From: Triglochin maritima
Lineage: Eukaryota; Streptophyta; Magnoliopsida; Alismatales; Juncaginaceae
DNA length: 64,000 nucleotides
Assembly (NCBI GenBank): GCA_963682175.1
Contig: OY821793.1
Location: 23,953,493 to 24,017,492, forward strand
Direction of reading: 5' to 3'
Positions 1-10,113 of the stretch are shown here, in pieces. The notes under the pieces were generated by a model that saw nothing but the letters and a program-made list of their open reading frames with translations, was not told the origin of the DNA and ran no database searches. Both the position numbers and the translations under genes were made by a program. Numbering within the stretch: the first letter of the stretch is position 1; every line of letters starts with the position of its first letter.

Positions 1-654
1 GCAAGAATAAATAAATGTGCACGAATTGTGAAAATTCTAATGAAGTAAACAACTTAAGCATTAAGCATCATTCCTATACAGGTCGAGACCATCAACAAAC
101 ATGGGAATCATAGAGCAATAAAATATACAACAACAAACAGAAAACCAACCAATTCAAGAGTTTATAGTAAAACAAGTAATGAAACACAACGTTGCACAAG
201 CAAGCAGGCAAGTTTTACCATGGACAACGCTAGTATTGCTTGTTAAGTTGTCGACTTTGGCTTTCGAACTCGACGAGACACAGCTAAACCGTTCCATCTT
301 CCCAAAGAAACCGAGGTTGGGAGAGGAGTCATGGAAGAAGAAGAGAGGTTGTGCTTGTTTAGAGGGAAAATGGAAAGGATTCGGTTGAAGGAGAGCAAGA
401 TCTCGATGCCTCGAAGCTGAAATCCACCTGAAACCCATCGGAAAACGAGATCAGACCTTGAAACCCCAAATCCGGAATCGAATTTGGAGAGAGAAGAAAA
501 TGGAGACGAACACAATAAAGAGTAGATAAATGGACTCGAAGTAAAATGTGATAAGAAAGAGGGGGAGTGTCGTATATAAACTATATTATATGTTTGTTTA
601 ATCGAATTTTAAAATGGATTTCGTTTTGCTTTACGCGTCTTATACAAAAAAATC
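1..654. other. Probable interior of the truncated CACTA element, no gene recognised
   Basis: AT-rich sequence with a G/A-rich block at about 300-540. Short open frames overlap on both strands here, but none resembles a known protein. By position it is probably the interior of the CACTA element ending at 959. Confidence 0.35.
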
Positions 655-959
655 AACTTTTTCACGTCAAATTATTTAAAAGCCGACGTGGAAAACCACT
701 CTACCACGCTGGTCAAACAAAACCGACGTGAAAAGGGTATGGGTTGTTTAATTTTAAAAATATATATATTAAAAAGACCCCCTACCACGTCAGTTTACTA
801 AAACCGACGTGGTAGGGGGCTTCCACGTCGGTTAATAAAAACTGACGTGGTAAGGGGGTCGTCAGTTTTAATTAACTGACGTAGAAGCCACCCTTCCACG
901 TTGGTTTCTAATTAACTGGCGTGGTATGGACGGCGTGGGAGGTCGAGTTTCCAGCAGTG
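655..959. mobile_element. Right end of a CACTA-type transposon (subterminal repeats)
   Basis: The stretch is packed with direct and inverted copies of CCGACGTGG and CCACGTCGG, spaced 20 to 40 bp apart. This is the usual look of CACTA subterminal transposase-binding repeats. It stops at 959, where the minus strand reads CACTGCTGGAAA, a CACTG-type terminus. Bases 300-540 to the left resemble in composition the G/A-rich internal segment next to the right subterminal repeats of the complete CACTA element at 26473-29567. I infer that the rest of the element lies left of the window. No target site duplication can be checked. Confidence 0.5.
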
Positions 960-2036
960 ACTCCAACTCATCTCAAAACATTTCATCCTCCCAATTTCAA
1001 ATTCGAAGTTGTGGGAGAATCCCAAACCTCCTCCCACCATCCATTGTCTTTGATTCTCCATCCTCCATCATTCGTTTTCACCATTTTCAACCCGATTTGT
1101 CCTACTTTTGTACCCACACAGGAAGCTCATCTTGTTCATATTTTATTTTATTCATATTTATAGTTTTTTGTATTTATTGTGTTAACTAATTTCTTGACAT
1201 TTATTGTTCCAAGTTCAGTCCACTTTAGAGCATTTACTTCTCCATTATCCTTCTTTGTTCTTACTTTACGATTCACCGTTACATGTACTACCACTCATAT
1301 TCTTATGCTCCTTTTTGCTTTCAGCTTCAAAAAATTTAACCATTTATCATTTGTAGTCTAACATTTGAGATAGTATTTAGGTAAATGGTGTTATTGGGTG
1401 AAAGGACAATCAGATTGAAGCCTATGATGAGAAGGGAGCAGACATATCCCAGATGATCATAAATCAATGTCAGATTAGGTTTGAACATGTGCTCGTGCCC
1501 ACCAAAATCACAACTCCAACGCCCCAATTTTGAGGCTAGACCAATAAATCCATCAAGCAAGTTGGCTCAGTCTAAGTCAAATTGAATCTGGGTCGGTCGG
1601 TCTCGAGTCCAATGTAATATGGTTTCTAATTGAGCTCATAACAGTAGTCGAATCCAGGTCACCCGTTTACCAAACATAGACTATATATATACTTGTAAAT
1701 CAAAATCCTAATACAACAAAAAAACACTACTCTTTCTTTCTTCTGCTACACTCTCTCTCAAACACTAATCTCGTTCCGTATCTTCAACCTCGATTTGGAG
1801 ACCTATTGTCTCTGATCAAGCGTTGATCTAAGTTTTCGCATTGTGGATGATAACTACTCATAAAAAAAGTAACCACCTATTTTTGGGATTTCTATCCAAA
1901 ACTGATTTGAAAAACCATTAAACCTACGGAAGTTCAACAAGTTGGGGTACATCCGGTTGGGAAGTGTGAATTGTGTTGTCAAAGTTTTTTTTTCAAACAC
2001 GAAAATAAAAAATATTTGCGTGGCAAACACTAACCG
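960..2036. other. Intergenic, nothing recognised
   Basis: AT-rich sequence with C/T-rich tracts between the CACTA end and the MULE target duplication. Open frames are short and have no recognisable domains. No repeats above background were seen. Confidence 0.5.
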
Positions 2037-2045
2037 TGCAAAAAA
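2037..2045. repeat. MULE target site duplication, left copy
   Basis: TGCAAAAAA, identical to 10105-10113, directly outside the left terminal inverted repeat. Confidence 0.9.
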
Positions 2046-2129
2046 GAGTAGTTATACACGGACGCGGGCGTCCGTGACGCTCCCTACGTGGACGGCCAAC
2101 TCAGCTGCCAGTTCAGCGTCCAGTCAGCC
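2046..2129 (+). repeat. MULE left terminal inverted repeat
   Basis: It matches the reverse complement of 10025-10104. Conserved blocks are GACGCG-x-GCGTC, TGACGCT, TACGTGG and TTCAGC-x-TCCAGTCA, with a divergent patch between TACGTGG and TTCAGC. Confidence 0.88.
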
Positions 2130-2173
2130 AAAACTTCTGCGCGGGGAAAAGTAAATTACGAATTATTGGGTGC

Positions 2174-2236
2174 GACGGTTCATTTCCCGAAATCACGATT
2201 AGACGGTTCATTTCCCGAAATCACGATTAGACGGTT
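2174..2236 (+). repeat. 28-bp tandem duplication upstream of the Ulp1-type gene
   Basis: Two identical 28-bp units plus the first 7 bases of a third; each unit starts GACGGTTCATTTCCCG. The repeat sits between the left terminal repeat and the start codon at 2402, so it lies in the promoter or 5' leader and could duplicate a regulatory site. Confidence 0.85.
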
Positions 2237-2401
2237 AAACTTCACGTACATCATTAGCGGCGGGACAGCATTCGAGTAACTTTCCTCCCAAGTCTTCTCT
2301 TCTCCTTTTCCATTCCCCATTTCAGCCGGAGTTCCTTTCCAGACGCTCATCCAAAACCTTCATTCCTGTTTTAGTCGAACGAAAATTATAACCAGGCGAA
2401 A

Positions 2402-5400
2402 ATGGATCATTCTCTACCTGAAACCTCCATCGCTCCTGAAATTGTAGCCGCGCAGGTGTTGTGTCAACCACGTTCTTTCTGGTTCATTTTAAGGTTCATT
2501 ATTGGCCTCTAACAATTTTTTTGGTGGTTTAAGGGAAGCACGTACTACTTCCGCGAAACCAAGTGCGGTTTCACGGCCCTTCACAAGCAGTTCGACCGGA
2601 TGAAGGAGGAGGAGAAAAATGTCTTCCAACGGACGCCTTTCGGTCACTTCCTCTCCTTTCCTCACGTCACAACTGACAACGAGATACTGGGTTGGTTCGT
2701 CGAACACTTCGACGCCACTGAAGTCGGTCTGAGAATAGCCACTGCGGTGGTCCCATTTACGGTAGAAGACGTCGCCCTTCTACTTGGACTAAGAGCACAT
2801 GGGCAGAGAGTGGATATGGAAGCAATGTACGTAGAGAAACGTGACGGGGTGAACCTCGACAACACCCAACTACTGGGTCATCTTACCGCCACGAGCAAGA
2901 TGGGCGAGGAGGAGGAGCACGTCCGACTCCTTATTTCTATGATTTTCAATCATTTTTTGTTCTTCGATGGATCACTGCGAAGTAAAGCGTGGTACACGAA
3001 GCACCTTAAGAACCTCAAGCGCCTCAAGAGATATGCGTGGGCAAAAGCGGTTCACACTTTCTTGGTTGAAGGACTGGAGGAAGCCCAACGGGACCTCTCG
3101 AGGAGGAGATTGTCAGGGAACTTCTCTATGAAGCAGGGCTACGTGTATGGTTGCGTTGCCGTATTACAAGTAAGCATCTTGGTCCGGAATGAGTGTTGTG
3201 TCAGTCCGGAGTAGTGTTGGTTTATGTCCGGAATAAGAGTTGCGTCTGTCCGGAATAAGTATATTGACTGTCCGGAATAGTGTTGCGTCTGTCCGGAATA
3301 AGTGTTGCGTCTGTCCGGAATAAGTATATTGACTGTCCGGAATAGTGTTGCGTCTGTCCGGAATAAGAGTTGCGTCTGTCCGGAATAAGTATATTGTCTG
3401 TCCGGAATAGTGTTGCGTCTGTCCGGAATAAGAGTTGTGTCTGTCCTGGGGAAGTTATGTTTCTGGTTTTTAACTCATTCATGTTTTCAGGTGTGGCTTT
3501 GCGAGAAGTTCAAATTGGGGGATCCCCGGTCAGCATTTCCACGGTTCAAGTGTTGGACGGAAATGTTTAGCAGACGCCAAATCCTTAGAAAATGGGAAGA
3601 TCGAGGCATCAACTTGTCCCGGATTTACTCGGGTCAATTTGAGTTGAAGGGCACCCCAAAACTTAGTGCACGGGAGCATTCACTGTTGTCAGAGGATCAA
3701 TTTCCTACTGCAGAAGCAACTCCCGCAGCAAAGGTTGTCTCGAAGGAAACACCTTCAACATCCACTCTACCAAGGGTACAACTCAGTGAATGCAGCATTC
3801 CATGTGACCCACTGCTACAAGAGTTGGAACTTAGTGAGGTGAAGACGAATTGGCTGCGAGCCGAAGCAGCACTTAGGGAGGCGACCGTTAAAATTAACAA
3901 CCTGGAGGAAGAACTCCGGATCTCTCAAGAAGAGTGTCATAGGCTGAGAGTCCGTGGGGAGGAGGAAGAGAGTGAAAAGAGGGAGGAGGAAGAGAGAAAT
4001 AAGAGGGAGGCGGAGGAGAGGGAAAAGAGGGAGGAGGAAGAGAGAAATAAGAGGGAGGCGGAGGAGAGGGAAAAGAGGGAGGAAGAGAGAAATAAGAGGG
4101 AGGCGGAGGAGAGGAAGAAGACAGAGGAGAAAGAGAGGGAGAAGAGAGAGGAGGAAGAAAGGAAGAAGAGGGAGGAGCAAGAGAAGAAGAAGAGGGAGGA
4201 TGATGAGAAGAGGAGGGAGGAGGATGAGAGGAATAAGAGGGAGGAGGATGAGAAGAAGAGAAGGGAGGAGGATGAGAGGAATAAGAGGGAGGAGGATGCG
4301 AGGAAGAGGTGGGAGGAGGATGAGAAGAAGAAAAGGATGAGGAGGGAGGAGGAAGAGAGAAAAAAGCGGAGGGAGGAAGAGAGGAAGAAGAGGGAGGAGG
4401 AAGAGAGGAGGAAGAGGGAGGAGCAAGAGAAGAAGAAGAGGGAGGAGGATGAGAGGAATAAGAGGGAGGAGGAAGAGAAGAAGAGGAGGATGAGGAGGGA
4501 GGAGGAAGAGAGAAAAAGGCGGAGGGAGGAAGAGAGGAAGAAGATGGAGGAGGATGAGAGGAATAAGAGGGAGGAGGAAGAGAAGAAGATGAGGGAGGAG
4601 GAAGAGAGGAATACGAGGGAGGAGGAAGAGAAGAAGAGGAGGGCGGAGGAGGAGGAGAGGAAGAAGAGGGAGGAGGAAGAGAAGAGGAGACAGCAGGAAA
4701 GAAAGAGGAAGGTTGTGGTATCTCTACCGCTTTTGCACCCTCAAAAAATGCGGACCATTAAACCACGCTTGCGCACAGAACATATAGACGAAGCGCAAAG
4801 CAAATCTGGCCAAGATGAGGCACAGAAGAATGCCGCAGAACAACAAGAAGAAATAAAGGAGGCCGAAGAAGCCACCACAAAAATAAAGGAGGCCGAAGAA
4901 GCCACCACAAAAACAAAGGGGGCCGAAGAAGCCAGTGAAGAAATATACGATGCCGACGAAACAGCGAAAGATGAACTGGCCGCCCATGTTTCGTCCACGA
5001 GGCCCGATGTGGATGCGACCGCCTTGAGAACGCTGACCAATGATGAGGTACGTCGTTTATTGAATGCAACGGCTCCCGAACGAGAAGCCAAAGATATTAT
5101 CTGGAGGGGTGGTCTGAGCAATATCCGCAGGGGTGATCTGAAGGAAATGATTTCGGCAAAAACAGAATTCACCAACGAAACTATTGATGGCCTAATTGAG
5201 GTACTCCTCAGAAGAGGAGGGCAACAAAAGGTGGTCTGCTTATCATCCTTCGAATCGGAAATGATTGTGGAGGGACAGGGAGAAGATATAAGGAAAGATT
5301 ATTTACTCCCAAAAATTGAAGGAATAAATGTGGAGGAAGTCATCATCGCACAGCCATGCTGTTTGGCCGGCCACTGGACTCTGTTCGTTGCCCACGGACC

Positions 5401-5740
5401 TCGATCAGAGTTCATTCAGTACAACAGCATCTCCCGCACACTTAAAAGAGGTGACAATCCTAACCGTTTAGTCGGAACTCATGAATGCACCGCGTCTAAG
5501 ATAGCGGGATTCTGGCGAGGGTTGTTGAAGGTCGACTGGCCGCTGAGAGTTGAGAGGAAGGGTAGCCAACGACAGCAACCGGGGAGTAACGACTGCGGGC
5601 CATACGTTTTGTACTGGATGAAGCGTTTGATGGAGAATGCTGATCCGACTCAGCCGAAGCAGAGCAAGGTTATTCACCGTTTTAGAGGCGATTTAGCCAA
5701 TTTCTTACTCGAAGATTCTGGGATGTGCGATCAACAATAA
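2402..5740 (+). CDS. PMD / coiled-coil / Ulp1-type cysteine protease of the MULE
   Basis: I model three exons, 2402-2455, 2534-3169 and 3491-5740, all joined in phase 0 at GT-AG sites, giving 979 aa. The N-terminal part (about residues 19-330) is a plant mobile domain, with the typical run VEDVALLLGL. Residues about 386-635 are almost only E, K and R in repeats such as EERKKREEE, a long charged coiled coil. The C-terminal part (about 812-979) is a C48/Ulp1 peptidase: H858 in GHWTLFV, Q926 and C932 in QPGSNDCGPY. These match yeast Ulp1 spacing (His to acidic residue 17, Gln to Cys 6), but the acidic position is Asn875. Such proteases process SUMO-like proteins; PMD/Ulp1 fusions are known from plant MULEs. 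The target here is unknown. Intron 2 is full of a TCCGGA minisatellite. The gene converges on the transposase gene. Confidence 0.85.
3182..3447 (+). repeat. TCCGGA minisatellite filling intron 2 of the Ulp1-type gene
   Basis: Twelve units of 21-22 bp, most reading TCCGGAATAAG plus a variable middle and GCGTCTG, lie inside intron 2 (3170-3490). Three unit variants recur in order, so there is also a ~65-bp higher-order period. The reverse complement of the unit shares ACACTTATTCCGGACA with the intergenic array at 5891-6960. Confidence 0.92.
3956..4705 (+). repeat. Coding purine-rich tandem repeat (charged coiled coil)
   Basis: Imperfect repeats of GAG, GAA, AGG and AAG codons keep one open frame for about 250 codons. 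One 45-bp unit near the start (about 3967-4090) is repeated with little change, so the tract grew by in-frame slippage or unequal exchange. Confidence 0.85.
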
Positions 5741-5890
5741 ACGACTATGGATGTTTTAATTTTTTTTACAAAGTTATACATGTATACATGTTAAAATTAC
5801 ATAGACTATTTGAATGATTTATCAATACAAGGACATTTGGTGTTGGGTTAAATTATCAATACAAGGACATGTATAAATTATCAATACTCT

Positions 5891-6960
5891 TAAACCGGAC
5901 AACAAATACACCTATTACGGACAGCAAATACACTAATTCCGGACAACAAATACACTTATTCCGGACAGCAAATACACTTATTCCGGAAAAACTTAATGTT
6001 CCGTTTCTGGACAAAATTTATTCTTAAACCGGACAACAAATACACTTACTCCGAACAACAAATACACTTATTCCGGACAGCAAATACACTTATTCCGAAC
6101 AACAAATACACATATTCCGGACAACAAATACACATATTCCGGACAGCAAATACACTTATTCCGGACAACAAATACACTTATTCCGGACAGCAAATACACT
6201 TATTCCGGACAAACTTTTTGTTCCGTTTCGGGACACACTTTATTCTTAAACCGGACAACAAATACACTTATTCCGGACAACAAATACACTTATTCTGGAC
6301 AGCAAATACACTTATTCCGGACAAACTTTTTGTTCCGTTTCGGGACACACTTTATTCTTATTCCGGACAGCAAATACACTTATTCCGGACAGCAGATACA
6401 CTTATTCCGGACACACTTTATTCTTAAACCGGACAACAAATACACTTATTCCGGGCAACAAATACGCTTATTCCGGACAACAAATACACTTATTCTGGAC
6501 AGCAAATACACTTATTCCGGACAACAAATACACTTATTCCGGATAAACTTTTTGTTCCGTTTCGGGACACACTTTATTCTTAAACCGGACAACAAATACA
6601 CTTATTCCGGACAACCAATACACTTATTCCGGACAACAAATACACTTATTCCGGACAAACTTTTTGTTCCGTTTCGGGACAGTCTGTCTTCTTAAACCGG
6701 ACAACAAATACACTTATTCCGGACAACAAATACACTTATTCCGGACAGCAAATACACTTATTCCGGACACACTTTATTCCTAAACCGGACAACAAATACA
6801 CTTATTCCGGACAACAAATACGCTTATTCCGGACAACAAATACACTTATTCCGGACATGGATGAATCGTAATCCGGACGGACATATAACGTAATCCGGAC
6901 ATACTTGTAACTTAATCCGGACATAAATATAACTTATTCCGGACAGACATACAACAAACC
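5891..6960 (+). repeat. ~1.07 kb minisatellite between the two MULE genes
   Basis: Several dozen units of about 22 bp with core ACACTTATTCCGGACA are followed by AACAAAT or AGCAAAT. A second block, starting TTTTTGTTCCGTTTCGGGAC, interrupts the array at about 5997, 6219, 6332, 6554 and 6665, giving a higher-order structure. Units after about 6855 are decayed. The long open frames here are a by-product of the 22-bp period and I do not call them genes. Confidence 0.92.
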
Positions 6961-7114
6961 AAAATTACTTAAATATATTTGTCGCCATCAGAAATTAATT
7001 CACAAACGAACAAGCAAAGAAAGAGTTGAATCTTATGCAATAATACGGACAGACATACAATGACATTCAACAAAATTACATAAGAATAATTACAACCAAG
7101 GACAAATACAATAA

Positions 7115-9585
7115 TCAAGGAGAAACTCCCTCGTAATGCAAATTCATGTCCCAGTCATCGAAATCGTGATCCCCCGGTTTGGGTGCTGCAGGGTGTAACG
7201 GGGGTAGAACCTTATTCCTGATGATTTTCTTAACGTTACTTTTAATTATTTTCTCAGACAAAGAAATCCGTCGTTTGCTCGGCGGTCTGCCTTTCCGTCT
7301 TGCCTTATCCGGATTGAGAACGGATGTACCATCGAACACAGGATCAGGTCGTTGCATACGTTCCTTAAGCAACTCAAGTGCCTTTACCGCCTGAAGATAT
7401 CTGTCGTTTGAGTCGAAAGCGGCCTCGGCGATCCAAACCGCACGACCCATTATGTCGTCGTGGCGACGAAGCGCATCGTTCCCCGTTATGCCACTTTGAA
7501 GGGGAAACTTGACTCCATAGCTCCTTCGGATATCCTTCCTCCATCGGTGGACGATGTAAGACTCGGGGAGCAACGCGTTTGGACGTATTCGGGCAATAAC
7601 AACATAAACGTGACAACATAGGATGCCGACGTGATCAAACATTCTGCAATCGCATACCCACTTCTCATCTCTAATTTGCACTGTGAACCGTTTCGACAAT
7701 GGGATGATATGTGTCAATACATGTTCGGTCACGTTGAAGTGCAATGTGTCGTCCTCGTTGAACTCATCCTTGATGTCGCAGTACATCATCTTCCCAATTT
7801 CTAACTGCACCTTCTTGAAGACACCCACCGTATACAACTTGCCCAATTGCCTCTAGAATTGATATTTCGAAATCAATTGCGGAGCCTTATGCTCACAATC
7901 GAAATCAGACAGAGCTTCCTTCTCATACTTGTGGCGTACTGCGAGTTCGTATTGTTGAACGAACTGCTTAAGTGTCGTCCTTGATGTGAGGTACTTATCG
8001 AAGAAGGCGTTCATACCCTCACTTCTCTGGGTTGATGTCATTCCTGCGGAAAAACAATCCCGCCAGAATGCAGGTACCCAACGCTCTCGAATTGCATAAA
8101 TGGATCGGAGCCAATTATTGCCGTGGAACTCGAAATCATCTAGAAAACCCTGCCAATTCCGCTCGAATTCTGCCGGAGTCTTGGAATCGAATACACAGTT
8201 GTTGAGGTCAAACAACGTATGCTCCCGGTACTTCGTGGGCAGCTTCACAGGGGCCTTATTCATTATGTGCCATATACAAAATCTGTGCCGCGCTTTAGGG
8301 AACACAGTCCTCACAGCCGCAGCTATGGCGCCACATTGGTCTGTTATGATCGTCGGGGGGCTTGTATCTGCACACAACGCGATCAAGATAAAAACATATG
8401 TTAATCGGGACAAAAATAACGTAAACCGGACAGACGTCAAGGGTAAACCGGACGAGCAAATAACGTAAACCGGACAGACGTAAGGGATAAACCGGACGAG
8501 CAAAAAACGTAAACCGGACAGACGTAAGGGATAAACCTGACGAGCAAAAGACGTAAACCGGACAGACGTAAAGGGTAACCGGACAGGCACATAACGTAAA
8601 ACGGACAAAGCCGGACAAAATAAAACACGTACCGTTCATGCACGTCAACCATGTTTGGAACAACCAAATGTAATTTTGTGTCGTCTCGGAAGAGAGGAGT
8701 GCGCAACCGAGTAGGACAGCCTGGTAGTGGTGATTTACCCCCACAAATGGGGCAAAAGGCATGTCATACTTGTTTGTTATGTATGTTGTGTCGAAACATA
8801 TTGCATCTCCAAAGTAAGAGTAAGCAGCTCGAGAACGACTGTCGGCCCAGAACACATTTCGAAGTCTGCCTTCGTCGTCCATATCCATTACGTAAAAGAA
8901 GCGGGAATCATTCTTCTGCATCCTGATGAAATAATCTTGGATAGCTTGCGCATCTCCTGGTCCCATTTTGAGGTTTCTAACCTCGTTCACAACATTCCTG
9001 CGAAACATAATTTTTATGACAAAGCTAAATGCGTAACTTCAACCAGGTTAAGTGGAGAATAAATAACATTAGGTCTCGCTCGTTGAAAGACAATTTATCG
9101 TGACCTCCAGCTTCGACCACAAAAGATTGCATGGTCTTGGCGGCAGATATACCGGCAGCATCATTGCACGAAATGCGTGCTCTGGCGGACTCCGGGACGG
9201 ATCGTTTTTGTCGGAGGAAGCGCATCTGGTCTTCCGACAGCATGGCGTGGTTATGTTGGAGATCTACGTAGTTAATTACGTAGCCTCTGGATGGATTTCC
9301 GGAGACCCTGATCCGAGCAGTGCACTCGACCCTACCGGATAACCTATGTTTTGGTCTACCTTCACCTTGGTTTCCCGGAGCATTACCCTCCTTGGAGCAA
9401 GTAAGAGTGGCCCGTATAACAATACCACGATCGTAATGAGATTGTCTTATCTTCACACCAAAACCACAGGAATCGGCATAGGAAACGTAAAATGCTTTGG
9501 CTTCTTCGAAGGAAGGAAAATACATCTTCTCTTGCGGGACGTTTGAGGCATGCGCCGGCTGTGAGGACACATTAACGAGTGCCAT
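7115..9585 (-). pseudogene. FAR1/MULE-type DDE transposase with one premature stop
   Basis: Three minus-strand exons are supported: 9585-9068, 8997-8633 and 8367 onward, joined at GT-AG sites in frame. Exon 1 has a FAR1/WRKY-GCM1 zinc finger with C-C-H-H residues ending LQHNH. Exons 2 and 3 hold the MULE transposase core, with DDE candidates in CFDTTY, TIITDQ and STQRSEGMN. A TAG codon at 7855-7853, one base from GAG, ends the frame at 465 aa. The same frame then stays open to 7115 and encodes the SWIM zinc finger (CDC ... CCHVY). Without the stop the protein would be about 711 aa, normal for FHY3/FAR1-like transposases. I chose the ATG at 9585; an in-frame ATG at 9654 is also possible. In active elements the protein binds the terminal repeats and excises the element. 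Confidence 0.85.
8404..8620 (-). repeat. CCGGACA minisatellite in intron 2 of the transposase gene
   Basis: About four ~43-bp dimeric units built around AAACCGGACAGACGTAAGGG and AAACCGGACGAGCAAA fill most of the intron 8632-8368. On the sense strand the repeat reads CGTCTGTCCGG, the same 11-mer and the same orientation relative to transcription as in intron 2 of the Ulp1-type gene. Confidence 0.9.
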
Positions 9586-9781
9586 TACAGTACAGGAAAA
9601 AGGGAGGAAGAAGAAGGAAGGGTTCATAGGATCCGAATAAGGTAGCCAAAACATTTTGTATCTCCGTGAAGCGCCAAAAAAGAAGAAATGGAGGACGTGC
9701 TGATTTGAGGAGCATTAAATGCGATTGTGGACGTATCGGGAAAATAAAAGAAAAAGACAACATTCCGAAGTAAGTAGTACG

Positions 9782-9860
9782 CTTGTCCGGAATAAGTGTT
9801 CCAACTATGCGGATTACATAGTAACTGTGTCCGGAATGAGTCATGCGCTTGTCCGGAAAA
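9782..9860 (+). repeat. Decayed TCCGGA minisatellite units upstream of the transposase gene
   Basis: Three scattered units (CTTGTCCGGAATAAGTGTT, GTGTCCGGAATGAG, CTTGTCCGGAAA) lie about 200-280 bp upstream of the transposase start codon. They belong to the same family as the other three arrays of the element. Confidence 0.7.
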
Positions 9861-10024
9861 AAAGGAAAATGAGTAAAAAATTAGGTGACGTGAAACCCTA
9901 AGGGATCTTTAGTGGATCTCCGTTGAGCGCCAAAAGAAAAGGTGGTATCTCCGTAGATACGCATTTAATGCATGGGGAAGACAAATAAGAAAGACATCAT
10001 TGCTCTGAGAAGCTTAGTGTACAT

Positions 10025-10104
10025 GTTGACTGGATGCTGAATGGACAAAATTTCTCCGCCACGTAAGTAGCGTCAGTGACGCGCGCGTCTACTAAACATT
10101 TTCC
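10025..10104 (-). repeat. MULE right terminal inverted repeat
   Basis: Inverted partner of 2046-2129. It contains the 12-bp perfect palindrome GACGCGCGCGTC, starting 15 bp from the element end. Confidence 0.88.
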
Positions 10105-10113
10105 TGCAAAAAA
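10105..10113. repeat. MULE target site duplication, right copy
   Basis: TGCAAAAAA, identical to 2037-2045, directly outside the right terminal inverted repeat. Confidence 0.9.

Larger units (their letters stand above)
2046..10104. mobile_element. Two-gene Mutator-like element (MULE), 8,059 bp
   Basis: The ends are fixed by a perfect 9-bp target site duplication TGCAAAAAA at 2037-2045 and 10105-10113. Just inside lie imperfect terminal inverted repeats of about 80 bp. The conserved GACGCG core starts exactly 15 bp from each end, which supports the boundary independently. A 9-bp duplication is the MULE hallmark. Inside are two convergent genes: a plus-strand PMD/Ulp1 gene (2402-5740) and a minus-strand FAR1/MULE transposase (9585-7115) broken by one stop codon. 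The two 3' ends are 1.4 kb apart, and the gap is mostly a TCCGGA minisatellite. MULEs carrying Ulp1-like genes are known in plants (Kaonashi and related groups). The element is probably non-autonomous now, unless the stop is read through. Confidence 0.93.

Noticed and set aside
3222..3482. Minus-strand repetitive frame in intron 2 of the Ulp1-type gene
   Set aside because: It is a product of the intronic minisatellite, inside an intron with good splice sites.
3815..4426. Leucine-rich minus-strand frame and an arginine-rich plus-strand frame over the coiled-coil region
   Set aside because: Both are shadows of the purine-rich coding repeat; the E/K/R frame is the one linked to PMD and protease domains.
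5996..6695. Open frames of 121-143 codons rich in YSGQQIHLFRT repeats
   Set aside because: They are translations of the 22-bp minisatellite. There is no start context, no family match, and the same repeat is open in other frames.
5891..6960. Regular repeats that could suggest a CRISPR array
   Set aside because: Plant nuclear context, no unique spacers of constant length, and the array lies inside a MULE.
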